Of a DNA stretch of 64,000 nucleotides, positions 25,417-33,482 are shown piece by piece. Position 1 is the first letter of the stretch. Each line of letters begins with the position of its first letter. The position numbers and the translations under genes are program-made. A model generated the notes under the pieces. It was given only the letters and a program-made list of their open reading frames with translations. It was not told the origin of the DNA and did no database searches. Source of the DNA: CAZZKG01 sp964654825 (GTDB lineage Bacteria > Gemmatimonadota > CAZMKB01); NCBI GenBank assembly GCA_964654825.1, contig CAZZKG010000001.1, forward strand, positions 92,517-156,516, written 5' to 3'.

Positions 25417-26551
25417 TCGACACCTCACCTTCAACGAGACTATCGATAAGTTTTTTCACTTCGGTCTCACGCGTAAAGAGTTCATAGCTCAGAGACACCG
25501 TATAGCAATCGATGTCCTGAAACAAATCCCATGAGATTTTCACACGGTCTTTTTCGGTTGTCAGGATCGAGGCCCTCTGATCGACCGCTCGATTCCTGAT
25601 AACCTCGAGCTCATCAGAACGATAACGGTAATGATCAGGGTATTCTCTCATTTCCAGCCACTCAGGATCCAGATTTTCCAGAATATTCCGAAATGTATCC
25701 GTCCTGGCAATCGAGGTGAACGCTACTATCCGTTTCCCTCTGAGCTCTTCGACACTGAGTTCCCGGGGATTCGTGGATACAGATTTGAAGAACACTTTTT
25801 CGGGTCTGGCCATAGCTGTCCTGGTTCCGTATCGGAAGAGAATGTCACGATACCTGTGTGCCTGACCGTCCTCTTTCAGACCCCGCACAACGACGATAAT
25901 ATCCGCATCCCTGGAACTCGACAGCGGTTCTCTGAAGTGTCCCGCCGGTATGGGCTTTCTCCTGCCTGCGAGATCTGTTTCGTTGATGAGCAGTATCTCG
26001 AGATCTTTGTAGAGGGAAAGAAACTGGAAGGCGTCATCGAGAACGATATAATTACATCCAAAAGTTTTAATTGCATGAAGAGCAGCTTTCACTCGATCCC
26101 TGCAGATGATGACTATGACACCATTAGAGAGCCGTTCAGCCATCATGGACGCTTCATCGCCCGCCGACCCGACGTCAACAAGAGGACCGTTTCCCCGGGA
26201 GACGACGACGGGCTCAGTGGCATCACTCTCACCACCATAACCTCGAGAGACAACCGCAATCGAGAGGTCTCGCCTGCGTAAATACTCGGCAAGTTCCATC
26301 GTAACCGTGGTCTTTCCTGAACCTCCCATGGTGAGGTTTCCGATCCCGATGACTTTTGCTGCCACCTTCTGTCTCTTGAATATACCGCGGTCGTACAGGC
26401 TCCTCCTAAAACGAGTGTAAAGAAAGTAAATCTGTCCGAACAGAGAAAGAGGCAGAGAGACAACATTGGAGATTACCCCACCGTCAGGAGTATACATATA
26501 GTCACGAATACGTCCATAGAGAACCAAATATATCTTCTTTGTAATGCTCAA
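25400..26551 (-). CDS. lpxK: Tetraacyldisaccharide 4'-kinase
   Basis: The 383-residue membrane-associated kinase phosphorylates the 4' position of the lipid A disaccharide to give lipid IVA. An N-terminal hydrophobic region (about 28-50) precedes the Walker A motif GNLTMGGSGKTT near 71-82. VVSRGYGG near 98-105 and LDDAFQFLSLYKDLEILL near 176-193 are characteristic LpxK segments. It follows the DUF374 acyltransferase gene by 13 bases and precedes nadB with overlap, as part of the lpxB-acyltransferase-lpxK operon. The product acts on the cytoplasmic face of the inner membrane. Confidence 0.93.
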   Translation of the reverse strand: MSITKKIYLVLYGRIRDYMYTPDGGVISNVVSLPLSLFGQIYFLYTRFRRSLYDRGIFKRQKVAAKVIGIGNLTMGGSGKTTVTMELAEYLRRRDLSIAVVSRGYGGESDATEPVVVSRGNGPLVDVGSAGDEASMMAERLSNGVIVIICRDRVKAALHAIKTFGCNYIVLDDAFQFLSLYKDLEILLINETDLAGRRKPIPAGHFREPLSSSRDADIIVVVRGLKEDGQAHRYRDILFRYGTRTAMARPEKVFFKSVSTNPRELSVEELRGKRIVAFTSIARTDTFRNILENLDPEWLEMREYPDHYRYRSDELEVIRNRAVDQRASILTTEKDRVKISWDLFQDIDCYTVSLSYELFTRETEVKKLIDSLVEGEVSSELQN

Positions 26552-26564
26552 GATGCTTTTCTCA

Positions 26565-27263
26565 TTATTCAGATCCTATTATTCCCATTCTTCTATCCAG
26601 CTCGAGTGAAAGAGAGATGAGCTCCTCCTCCAACTCCTCGACTTTTTTGTGGAATCCATCCTTGTCAATATTTTTTGGTACATAGAGAGGATTGCCATAG
26701 ATGATCAAGCCTTTCGAAAATGGCTTGGGTACTCTGAACCTGTCCCATGACCGGAGTTCCCAAAATCTGTCGGTCCCGTTGACAAAAGGTATGATGGGAA
26801 GGCCCGTCTTCTGTGCAATATAGATCACACCCTGTTGTACCTTCCACCGCGGTCCTCGTGGACCATCAGGAGTTATCGCGAGATCATACCTGTTATTCAA
26901 CTTATTGAGGATATTCAGAATAACCCTGGCCCCACCCTTCGTCGTCGACCCCCGAACAGAGGCAAACCCGAGCCATCTAATTACCTGCACAAGCATTTCT
27001 CCATCCCGATGGTCACTGATAATGCTGTGTATGTTCTTGCCTCTCAGAGTGTAGGCCAGGATGAGCAGTTGCCCGTGCCAGAATGTGTAAATAACTTTCT
27101 GCCCCTTCGCATGAATCTCCTCCAGCTTTGCCTCTCCATCGACGGTGATTCGCAGGGAACCGATCAGGAGACGAATAACCAGAGAACCACAGAATCCAAC
27201 AATTTTCAAAAACAACCCGTCACGGATTTTCAGAAGCGAAGATCTATTCTCCTTCTCTTTCAT
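26565..27263 (-). CDS. DUF374-family lysophospholipid/lipid A acyltransferase-like protein
   Basis: The 232-residue protein has an N-terminal membrane helix (about 17-35), the short motif FWHGQ near 63, an RGSTTKGG stretch near 99-106 and TPDGPRGP near 129-136. These are the markers of DUF374, a branch of the LpxL/PlsC acyltransferase superfamily often found beside lpxK and kdtA in bacteria with few canonical LpxL enzymes. The probable role is a late acylation of lipid A at the inner membrane. The ATG overlaps the lpxB stop by four bases (ATGA). Substrate assignment is inference from context. Confidence 0.85.
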   Translation of the reverse strand: MKEKENRSSLLKIRDGLFLKIVGFCGSLVIRLLIGSLRITVDGEAKLEEIHAKGQKVIYTFWHGQLLILAYTLRGKNIHSIISDHRDGEMLVQVIRWLGFASVRGSTTKGGARVILNILNKLNNRYDLAITPDGPRGPRWKVQQGVIYIAQKTGLPIIPFVNGTDRFWELRSWDRFRVPKPFSKGLIIYGNPLYVPKNIDKDGFHKKVEELEEELISLSLELDRRMGIIGSE

Positions 27264-28402
27264 GCGTGTCCCATCATGGCCATCGCCATTGTTGCCACTT
27301 CAGCAGATGTCTTATGTGTTCCGAGTTTTTCTCTTACCTCGTTGAATCTTTCGATCATCTGAACTCTTCTATCACTGGAATAATCGAGGAGTTCTTCCAC
27401 AAGAGGAATGATATTCTGATGATTTACCTCCCCCTGAACAAACTCGGGTACCACACAATTGTCCATTAGCAGATTCACGAGGCTGATATACCTGGTTTCA
27501 ATGAACATTCTCGCGAGCAGGTAATTCAGCCATGACAACCGATAACACACGATCATGGGAGTACCGAGGACCGCGGCCTCGAGTACCGTAGTACCGGATT
27601 TTGTGAGAAGACAATCAGAATTCGCTATCAATGCATGGGAATCACCCCGGTACGGTATGAGAGAGGCGGTCGCATGCAAGGTTGTCGAGTTCCCCGGCAG
27701 ACTCACGAGTGCCTCGACATCAGAGTTTTGAAGCTTCAATTTTTCAGCAATTGTCGAGAGTGGAGGCAGCAGATGACCTATCTCATTTTTCCTCACACCT
27801 GGAAGTATACCGAGAATTCGTTTTGTACAGTCTATACCCATAGATGTGAAATGTGTCTCAGGTTTTTCTTCCAACAAAAGTGTTTCGATTATGGGATGTC
27901 CCACATAATCCACTTTGATGTCGTACATCCTGTAGTACTCGACTTCGAAAGGCATGATGACTGCAACCCGATCGATGTATTTCTTGATCGAGCTCACCCG
28001 GCGCTTACCCCACGCCCAGAGTTGAGGTGCAATGTAGTAGAGAACCGGGATCCCCAGCTCTTTCGCAATCCGGGCTATCCGCAAATTCAATCCCGGATAA
28101 TCTATCAAAATAACGAGGTCGGGTTTCTCTGATCTCAAGGATTCCCTGATCTGTCCAAGAAGCCTGATGAATGTCACAAGTTTAGGAATAACTTCAGAAA
28201 ATCCGACCAGACTGATTTCAGATATTGGTACGAGAGACCTGAAACCGAGCTTTTCCATCTTCGGTCCTCCGAGACCAAAGTATGTGCACTCGGGGATTCT
28301 GGCGGAAATCTCCTGTATGAGTCTTCCGGCATACATGTCGCCGGAGTGATCACCGGTCGAGATGAATATTCTGGGATCCGCGATTTTTCTCTCCAGTAGC
28401 AT
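27260..28402 (-). CDS. lpxB: Lipid-A-disaccharide synthase
   Basis: This GT19 enzyme joins lipid X and UDP-diacylglucosamine. The N-terminus has IFISTGDHSGDMYAGRL, the family's acceptor-binding motif. The middle has YYIAPQLWAWGKRR and VDYVGHPI, and the C-terminal half SGTTVLEAAVLGTPMIVCYR. I place the start at the ATG at 28402, which follows the stop of the small membrane ORF by 11 bases and leaves 380 residues; a frame to 28444 would overlap that ORF. Neither start has a strong ribosome site. LpxH or LpxI, needed to make one of its substrates, is not visible in the window. Confidence 0.92.
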   Translation of the reverse strand: MLLERKIADPRIFISTGDHSGDMYAGRLIQEISARIPECTYFGLGGPKMEKLGFRSLVPISEISLVGFSEVIPKLVTFIRLLGQIRESLRSEKPDLVILIDYPGLNLRIARIAKELGIPVLYYIAPQLWAWGKRRVSSIKKYIDRVAVIMPFEVEYYRMYDIKVDYVGHPIIETLLLEEKPETHFTSMGIDCTKRILGILPGVRKNEIGHLLPPLSTIAEKLKLQNSDVEALVSLPGNSTTLHATASLIPYRGDSHALIANSDCLLTKSGTTVLEAAVLGTPMIVCYRLSWLNYLLARMFIETRYISLVNLLMDNCVVPEFVQGEVNHQNIIPLVEELLDYSSDRRVQMIERFNEVREKLGTHKTSAEVATMAMAMMGHA

Positions 28403-28413
28403 GACATGTGTGT

Positions 28414-28554
28414 TCAGGGAGTCATGAACTTTCCAAGGTACCATATGAGAAACAGGACAGCACCGAGGAGTAACAGCAACCTTATCGTAGATTTCCTGCG
28501 ATAGACTGCATACCGTTGTCTTTTTCTCCTTTGCCAGTAACTTAGAAGCGCCAT
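28414..28554 (-). CDS. Small single-pass membrane protein, 46 residues
   Basis: An ATG at 28554 opens a 46-codon frame ending at TGA 28414-28416. It encodes a basic N-terminal segment (YWQRRKRQRYAVYRRK, residues 6-21) followed by a hydrophobic helix (about 25-40) and a short tail FMTP. The positive-inside rule predicts a cytoplasmic N-terminus. It fits neatly between the oxidoreductase gene (19 bases upstream) and lpxB (11 bases downstream), and both alternative frames are worse. The ribosome site is weak. I do not recognise a family. Its position suggests a structural or regulatory partner of an inner-membrane lipid A enzyme, which is speculation. Confidence 0.55.
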   Translation of the reverse strand: MALLSYWQRRKRQRYAVYRRKSTIRLLLLLGAVLFLIWYLGKFMTP

Positions 28555-28573
28555 GACACTATTACCCCCGATT

Positions 28574-29542
28574 TTACAAGCCTATGGAAACACCCTTTAT
28601 CGTATCAAGGATCTTTATTGCCACCTGGAGCGCCTTTCGTCCATCTTCACCGGTTGCCTCGGGTTCTCTCCCGGTTCTGACACTTTCCACGAAGGAGATC
28701 AGTTCGTTTTTGAGTGACTCTTCTTCATCGAGAACACTTCTGTCAACCACAAAAAACTCTTCCAGTCCGGCTGCTGAAAGCCTTTCACGATCTATCCCAT
28801 TGTTCAGTCGAATAACCTCGATCACCCTTTTGTGAAAATCCAGAGCGATGTAAGCATCCCGCTGAAAAATCCTCATCTTCCTCACCACTTCTTTCGATAT
28901 CCTGCTCGCGGTAATGTTCGCAACAGCGTGGTTGGCGAAAGTAATCCGTGCATTTGAAATGTCGATCTTGTCCGTTATGACAGGTATTCCGAGAGCTTCG
29001 ATGGTCAGGACATCGGATTTGACGAATTTCAGGACCAGATCGATGTCATGGATCATCAAATCCAGTATCACATCGACGTCTGTACCCCTCGGACGAAATG
29101 GTGACAGCCGGTGACACTCGAGGAAAAGAGGATTCTCGATGACTGCATTACCTCGCTCGACGACAGGATTAAATCTCTCGATGTGGCCCACCTGCAGAAG
29201 TACTCCCTTCCCTGCAGCACAGGCGATCAATTCGTCTGCTTCCTCGAGGTTTCTCGTTATCGGTTTTTCGATGAGGATGTGGAGTCCCCTCTCCAGCGCT
29301 TTCATGCCGATATCGTAATGAAATTTCGTCGGGACGACGATACTGACAGCCTCCACCCGGTCAAGGAGCTCTTCCAGTTCGACGAAATGAACACAGCCCA
29401 GTTCTCTCGATCGTTCTTCCGCGAGCGATTCAATGACGTCATGGATCCCGACCAGTTCTATTCCTGAAATCTGCTTGTAGTTCCTCGCATGGGCTGAACC
29501 GAGGTGTCCCACTCCAACAACTCCGATTTTCAATGCGCTCAT
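28574..29542 (-). CDS. Gfo/Idh/MocA family oxidoreductase (GnnA-like)
   Basis: The 322-residue protein has the NAD-binding GVGHLGSAHARN near 10-21, the EKP motif (HILIEKPITRN near 90-100) typical of the family, and a C-terminal alpha/beta domain with the conserved MIHDIDLVLKF segment. In several bacteria a Gfo/Idh enzyme in the lpxA-lpxB interval (GnnA) oxidises UDP-GlcNAc at C3 as the first step to a 2,3-diamino lipid A sugar. Its aminotransferase partner GnnB is not in this window. A good promoter lies just upstream (29600-29629), so it probably heads the lpxB-lpxK transcript. Confidence 0.8.
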   Translation of the reverse strand: MSALKIGVVGVGHLGSAHARNYKQISGIELVGIHDVIESLAEERSRELGCVHFVELEELLDRVEAVSIVVPTKFHYDIGMKALERGLHILIEKPITRNLEEADELIACAAGKGVLLQVGHIERFNPVVERGNAVIENPLFLECHRLSPFRPRGTDVDVILDLMIHDIDLVLKFVKSDVLTIEALGIPVITDKIDISNARITFANHAVANITASRISKEVVRKMRIFQRDAYIALDFHKRVIEVIRLNNGIDRERLSAAGLEEFFVVDRSVLDEEESLKNELISFVESVRTGREPEATGEDGRKALQVAIKILDTIKGVSIGL

Positions 29543-29599
29543 ATCTAGGCCACCTGGGGAAAAATGTAAAAAGAGAAGATTACCCCCGAAACTTCTTAA

Positions 29600-29629
29600 A
29601 AATTAAGGGATTTACTCGGGTCTTGTCAA
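29600..29629 (-). promoter_or_regulatory. Sigma-70-type promoter upstream of the Gfo/Idh-lpxB operon
   Basis: On the minus strand a perfect -35 TTGACA (29624-29629) is followed after 18 bases by TAATTT (29600-29605). It sits in the 173-base gap between lpxA and the oxidoreductase gene, and transcription would start about 50 bases before the ATG at 29542. No terminator is seen after lpxA, so read-through from upstream is also possible. The -35 match is exact; the spacer is one base over the optimum. Confidence 0.6.
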
Positions 29630-29715
29630 CAGACTCATTTGAAATGAAACAGCTCGATCTGTCCCACTCAAATAAGTAAGTATGGAGATTATGAGATGGG
29701 TGCTGGGAAGATTCG

Positions 29716-30489
29716 TTAAATCGTAATGCCGCGTTTACTTTCTTCGATGAACTCGATGAAATCCTGTACTTCGGGGTATGGTTTCAGTTCGCTTCTCGCT
29801 CTCTCAATGGCATTCGAGATGTCAAGATCCGACCGGAAGAATATTCTGTAGGCCCGCTTCAATTCCATCCTTATGTCTTCAGGTACGCCATGCCTGGACA
29901 ACCCAACACTGTTCAGGCCTGACAGTATCAGGGGATTTCCAACTGCTCTCACAAAAGGCGGTACGTCCTTGTTGACTCTTGACCCTCCTCCTATGAAGGC
30001 GTGTTTCCCGATCCTCACAAATTGATGTATAGGAGTAATCCCGCCAACGGTTACGTGATCATCAATGTTCACATGACCGGCCATGTTCACCGCGTTCGCG
30101 AGAATCACGTGATCCCCGATGTGACAATCATGAGCGACGTGCACATAAGCCATGAGGAGACAATCCGAACCGATCTGAGTTTTACCGGTTACCCCCGTCC
30201 CCCTGTTGATTGTAACGTATTCTCTGATGATGGTGCGATCCCCGATGGTGAGCTCTGTATTTTCACCTTCGAATTTGAGATCCTGGGGATCGGTACCGAT
30301 TATCGCACCGGCGTGAACGCCGCAGTAGCTCCCGATCTTCGTTTCCTTCTCGATGAGAACTCTGGGCCCGATCTTTGTACCACGTCCAATGACAACTCCG
30401 GGGCCAATTATCGAATAAGGGCCGACACACACATCTTCGGCGAGGACACCACCGTTATCAATAATGGCAGTTGGATGGATAGCTGTCAT
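29716..30489 (-). CDS. lpxA: UDP-N-acetylglucosamine acyltransferase
   Basis: The first enzyme of lipid A synthesis moves a hydroxyacyl chain from ACP to UDP-GlcNAc (or the 3-amino analogue). Residues 1-190 form a left-handed beta helix of hexapeptide repeats. The catalytic His lies in NMAGHVNIDD near 118-127 and is followed by GGITPIHQFVRIG; a helical C-terminal domain completes the 257 residues. It begins 18 bases after the lpxC-fabZ stop. If the nearby GnnA-like enzyme works with an unseen aminotransferase, this LpxA could act on the diamino sugar. Confidence 0.95.
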   Translation of the reverse strand: MTAIHPTAIIDNGGVLAEDVCVGPYSIIGPGVVIGRGTKIGPRVLIEKETKIGSYCGVHAGAIIGTDPQDLKFEGENTELTIGDRTIIREYVTINRGTGVTGKTQIGSDCLLMAYVHVAHDCHIGDHVILANAVNMAGHVNIDDHVTVGGITPIHQFVRIGKHAFIGGGSRVNKDVPPFVRAVGNPLILSGLNSVGLSRHGVPEDIRMELKRAYRIFFRSDLDISNAIERARSELKPYPEVQDFIEFIEESKRGITI

Positions 30490-30507
30490 AGGAACATCCC
30501 GTGCCCG

Positions 30508-31872
30508 TTATTTGTCAACGACCATCGCAACCATTTCTGCTTCAGCCACGAGCTCACCATCAACGAAGGCTGTTCCTCTCATCTTACAGGTTTTTCCCCG
30601 CATCTTCAACATATCAAGTTCGAACCTTATCACATCCCCGGGCCTGATCGGTTTTCTGAACTTTACTTTGTCGAGGGAAATAAAGTAGACAATTTTATTT
30701 TCAGGATCTGGTACCGAATCCATGAGGAGGACGCCACCCACCTGCCCCATTGCTTCGATACACAGAACTCCCGGCATGACAGGATGGCCGGGGAAATGCC
30801 CCTGGAAAAAGAATTCATTGAGTGTGACATTCTTGATTCCAACCGCCCTCTTCCCCGCTTCGAGTTCAAGAATCCTGTCAACCAGAAGAAAGGGATACCT
30901 GTGTGGGAGTATCTTCTGAATTTCATTGATGTCCAGAGTTCTTACTTTTTTCTTCAGTTCACCGAAAACTCCCGCCCCGGCACCCAGCTTCTTGAGTCTT
31001 TTTACCAGTTCAATGTTCGAGGGGTGTCCTGATCTCGATGAGATAACATGGGCAACGAGATCCGCTCCGAGGAGGGAAAGATCTCCGATGAGGTCAACGA
31101 TCTTGTGTCTCACAAATTCATTATGAAAACGGAGTGGATCCTGGTTGATGATACCGTCCTTCCCGATTACGACCGCGTTGAGGAGAGTACCCCCTTTTAT
31201 CAGTCCATCCTGCTTGAGTTTTTCGACATCCTCAGCAAAACAGAAAGTACGCGCCGGCGCCAGTTCATTTTTAAAATTCTCTCGATTTATCACCACCGAT
31301 GCGAACTGACTGCCGACAACGGGATTATCGTAATCTATGTAGAAACTGACTTTAAACTCATCATTCGGCAGAATTAAAAAGTTAATCCCATCATCGGAAT
31401 AGTAGAATGGTTCATCTAGCTTGAAAATCTTTTTCTTTTCTCCCTGCTCTTCAACACCAGCTTCCTCGAGTATCTCCAGGATGGAAAGGGCACTGCCGTC
31501 ACCCACCGGAGGTTCGTTGGTGTCGAGCTCGATGATCAGATTGTCGATACCCATCGAAGCACAAGCGGCAAGTACATGTTCGATGGTGCGTACCTCAGCA
31601 TTGTTTTTTGATATTGTAGTACCCCGCTCTGCGCTGACCACGTATTCGATATCTGCCGGAACAATTGGAGTATCAGCCAGATCCTTGCGTATGAAAACGA
31701 TTCCGGAGTTAGTGGGTGCAGGTTTGAGAACCATCTGAGACTCGTTGCCCGTATGAAGTCCTGTTCCCGAAAGTCCTATTTCTCGAGAAATTGTTCTCTG
31801 CCGCATCTCACCCTTTTCCTTCGAGACCAGTTGTACCACCTCATTCACTACACTCACTTTTTCGCTTTTCAT
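30508..31872 (-). CDS. lpxC-fabZ: Fused UDP-3-O-acyl-GlcNAc deacetylase / 3-hydroxyacyl-ACP dehydratase
   Basis: Residues from about 23 to 300 are LpxC, the zinc deacetylase and committed step of lipid A synthesis. Zinc ligands are visible in IEHVLAA and RHKIVDLIGDL, and the catalytic His in SRSGHPSN. Residues from about 310 are FabZ, with PHRYPFLLVDR and the PGVLCIEAMGQ motif holding the catalytic His and Glu. This fusion is known from Bacteroidetes and relatives. The frame opens at 31872, inside the end of lpxD. Translation may instead start at the ATG at 31806 (MRQRTIS, the usual LpxC start). The fusion links lipid A flux to fatty acid elongation. Confidence 0.95.
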   Translation of the reverse strand: MKSEKVSVVNEVVQLVSKEKGEMRQRTISREIGLSGTGLHTGNESQMVLKPAPTNSGIVFIRKDLADTPIVPADIEYVVSAERGTTISKNNAEVRTIEHVLAACASMGIDNLIIELDTNEPPVGDGSALSILEILEEAGVEEQGEKKKIFKLDEPFYYSDDGINFLILPNDEFKVSFYIDYDNPVVGSQFASVVINRENFKNELAPARTFCFAEDVEKLKQDGLIKGGTLLNAVVIGKDGIINQDPLRFHNEFVRHKIVDLIGDLSLLGADLVAHVISSRSGHPSNIELVKRLKKLGAGAGVFGELKKKVRTLDINEIQKILPHRYPFLLVDRILELEAGKRAVGIKNVTLNEFFFQGHFPGHPVMPGVLCIEAMGQVGGVLLMDSVPDPENKIVYFISLDKVKFRKPIRPGDVIRFELDMLKMRGKTCKMRGTAFVDGELVAEAEMVAMVVDK

Positions 31873-32911
31873 GTGCGATTTCCCTCTCGAGTTTACTCAC
31901 TCTTTCCCTCAACTCCTTCATTATATCATACATTTTCTCCAGACGTGAGAGCATCGCTTCCCTCTTCAGAGCCTTTTTGTGCGGTCTGGCAGGATAGCCC
32001 GAGATCGTCTCGTTGGATTTGACGGACTTGATAACACCGGACTGGGCACCAATTTTGACGTGGTCACCAATCTCGAGATGATCTACCAGTCCCGCCTGAC
32101 CACCCAGGACAGATCCTTCCCCGATTGTGGTACTACCTGCAATGCCAACCTGTGCACAGAGGAGGCAGCCTTTACCAATTTTAACATTATGCGCAATATG
32201 AACGAGATTGTCAAGCTTTACTCCGTACCCGATCTTCGTTGTTCCCATAGCTGCACGATCAATGGTGACGTTAGCCCCTATTTCAACATTATCTTCGATC
32301 ACAAGATTCCCCATCTGAGGGATCTTTATCTGATTCCCATCATCATCCGTTTCGAAGCCAAACCCATCACTACCAAGAACAGCTCCCGGGTGTACGATGC
32401 AGTCCTTTCCTATTGATACCCGCTCTCTCACGACAACACGGGCAAATACGTAACTCCCGGCACCAATCCGGACATTATCCCCGAGAGAGCACAGTGGACC
32501 GATCACAACCTCATCACCGAGTATGACTGCCTTCCCTATGACGGTATAGGCACCGATCGAGATGTCTTTCCCGAGTCGGGCACTGTCATCAATGACCGCG
32601 GTCCGGTGGATCCCTTTCTCAGCAGGGGGCAGGACAGGAGAGAAGAGCGCTGCCACTCTGGCAAAAGCGAGCTTTGGTCTCTGTACGCTGATTGAGCAGA
32701 GATTATCTGCGGTAGATCCCGGAGGAATAATGACCGCGGCCGCTCTGGTATGCTCCAGTTGCCTGAGATACCTCAGATCCTGCACATATATGAGTTCACC
32801 ATCACCTGCATCTTCGATGGTTCCGACACCGCGGATCTGTTTCTCAGGGTCCCCCTCCAGCTCACCACCGATCAATTCAGCGATAAAAGACAGAGAGTAT
32901 GACTTACCCAT
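31841..32911 (-). CDS. lpxD: UDP-3-O-(3-hydroxyacyl)glucosamine N-acyltransferase
   Basis: The third step of lipid A synthesis. An N-terminal uridine-binding domain (with SLSFIAELIGGELEGDP near the start and YVQDLRYLRQLE) is followed by hexapeptide repeats of a left-handed helix, with the catalytic His in the NLVHIAHNVKIG segment. The C-terminus is a short coiled coil (MYDIMKELRERVSKLEREIA), as in other LpxD proteins. A GTG at 32944 could add 11 residues, but the ATG at 32911 has an AAAGG just before it. It follows skp closely and its end overlaps the opening of the lpxC-fabZ frame. Confidence 0.93.
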   Translation of the reverse strand: MGKSYSLSFIAELIGGELEGDPEKQIRGVGTIEDAGDGELIYVQDLRYLRQLEHTRAAAVIIPPGSTADNLCSISVQRPKLAFARVAALFSPVLPPAEKGIHRTAVIDDSARLGKDISIGAYTVIGKAVILGDEVVIGPLCSLGDNVRIGAGSYVFARVVVRERVSIGKDCIVHPGAVLGSDGFGFETDDDGNQIKIPQMGNLVIEDNVEIGANVTIDRAAMGTTKIGYGVKLDNLVHIAHNVKIGKGCLLCAQVGIAGSTTIGEGSVLGGQAGLVDHLEIGDHVKIGAQSGVIKSVKSNETISGYPARPHKKALKREAMLSRLEKMYDIMKELRERVSKLEREIAHEKRKSECSE

Positions 32912-32945
32912 AACCTTTTCAACTTTCGGGTTCGAGGGCTTCACT

Positions 32946-33467
32946 CTATTTTGATGAGGTGCGGCTTAGTTCCTCGATCACAGCGTCTGTCAGGTCGAGT
33001 TCGGCAACTCCGTAAACGATCGAAGCCATACTGGAATCGAATATGATCGAGTAGTTATCCCTCTCCGCAATAACATTTATTGCTTTCTCGGCTTTTTCGA
33101 GAATGGGTTGGGTCAGCTCGGCATTCCTCTTCTTCGCCTTTTCCTGCAAATCGGCCCACAGTTGATTGAATTCCTGTTCCTTGAGGGCGATCTCATCTTC
33201 TTTACTCTTTTTCTTTTCAGGACTCAGGATAAGTTTCTGGCTCTCGTATTCCTCTCTCAACTGCTGGAGTTCCGCCATCTTCTCTTCTGCCTGACCCCTC
33301 CACACGTCTGACTCCTCCTGGAGAATTTTCTTCACCTCCTCCTTGCCAGGGATACTGTCGATAACCCTTTCCACATCTACATAAGCGATCTTGAATTCCT
33401 GCGCGAGAGCGGAAGAACCCATAATCAGTGAAGTGATCATCAACCCCGACACGATTCTCGACATCAT
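32946..33467 (-). CDS. skp: Periplasmic chaperone Skp/OmpH
   Basis: The 173-residue protein has a signal peptide ending near ALAQ (residues 20-23), then KIAYVDVERVIDSIPG and a long charged coiled coil (about 45-115). Such proteins form a trimeric jellyfish that carries unfolded outer-membrane proteins across the periplasm. It sits 15 bases after bamA and immediately before lpxD, the usual bamA-skp-lpxD order. A strong GGAGGAGA ribosome site precedes the ATG at 33467. Confidence 0.92.
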   Translation of the reverse strand: MMSRIVSGLMITSLIMGSSALAQEFKIAYVDVERVIDSIPGKEEVKKILQEESDVWRGQAEEKMAELQQLREEYESQKLILSPEKKKSKEDEIALKEQEFNQLWADLQEKAKKRNAELTQPILEKAEKAINVIAERDNYSIIFDSSMASIVYGVAELDLTDAVIEELSRTSSK

Positions 33468-33482
33468 TGCATCTCCTCCTTC

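Noticed and set aside
30001..31032. Long open frame of 343 codons on the plus strand opposite lpxA and lpxC-fabZ
   Set aside because: It is entirely antisense to two well-supported genes, has no ribosome site and no recognisable domain. It is a codon-bias shadow.
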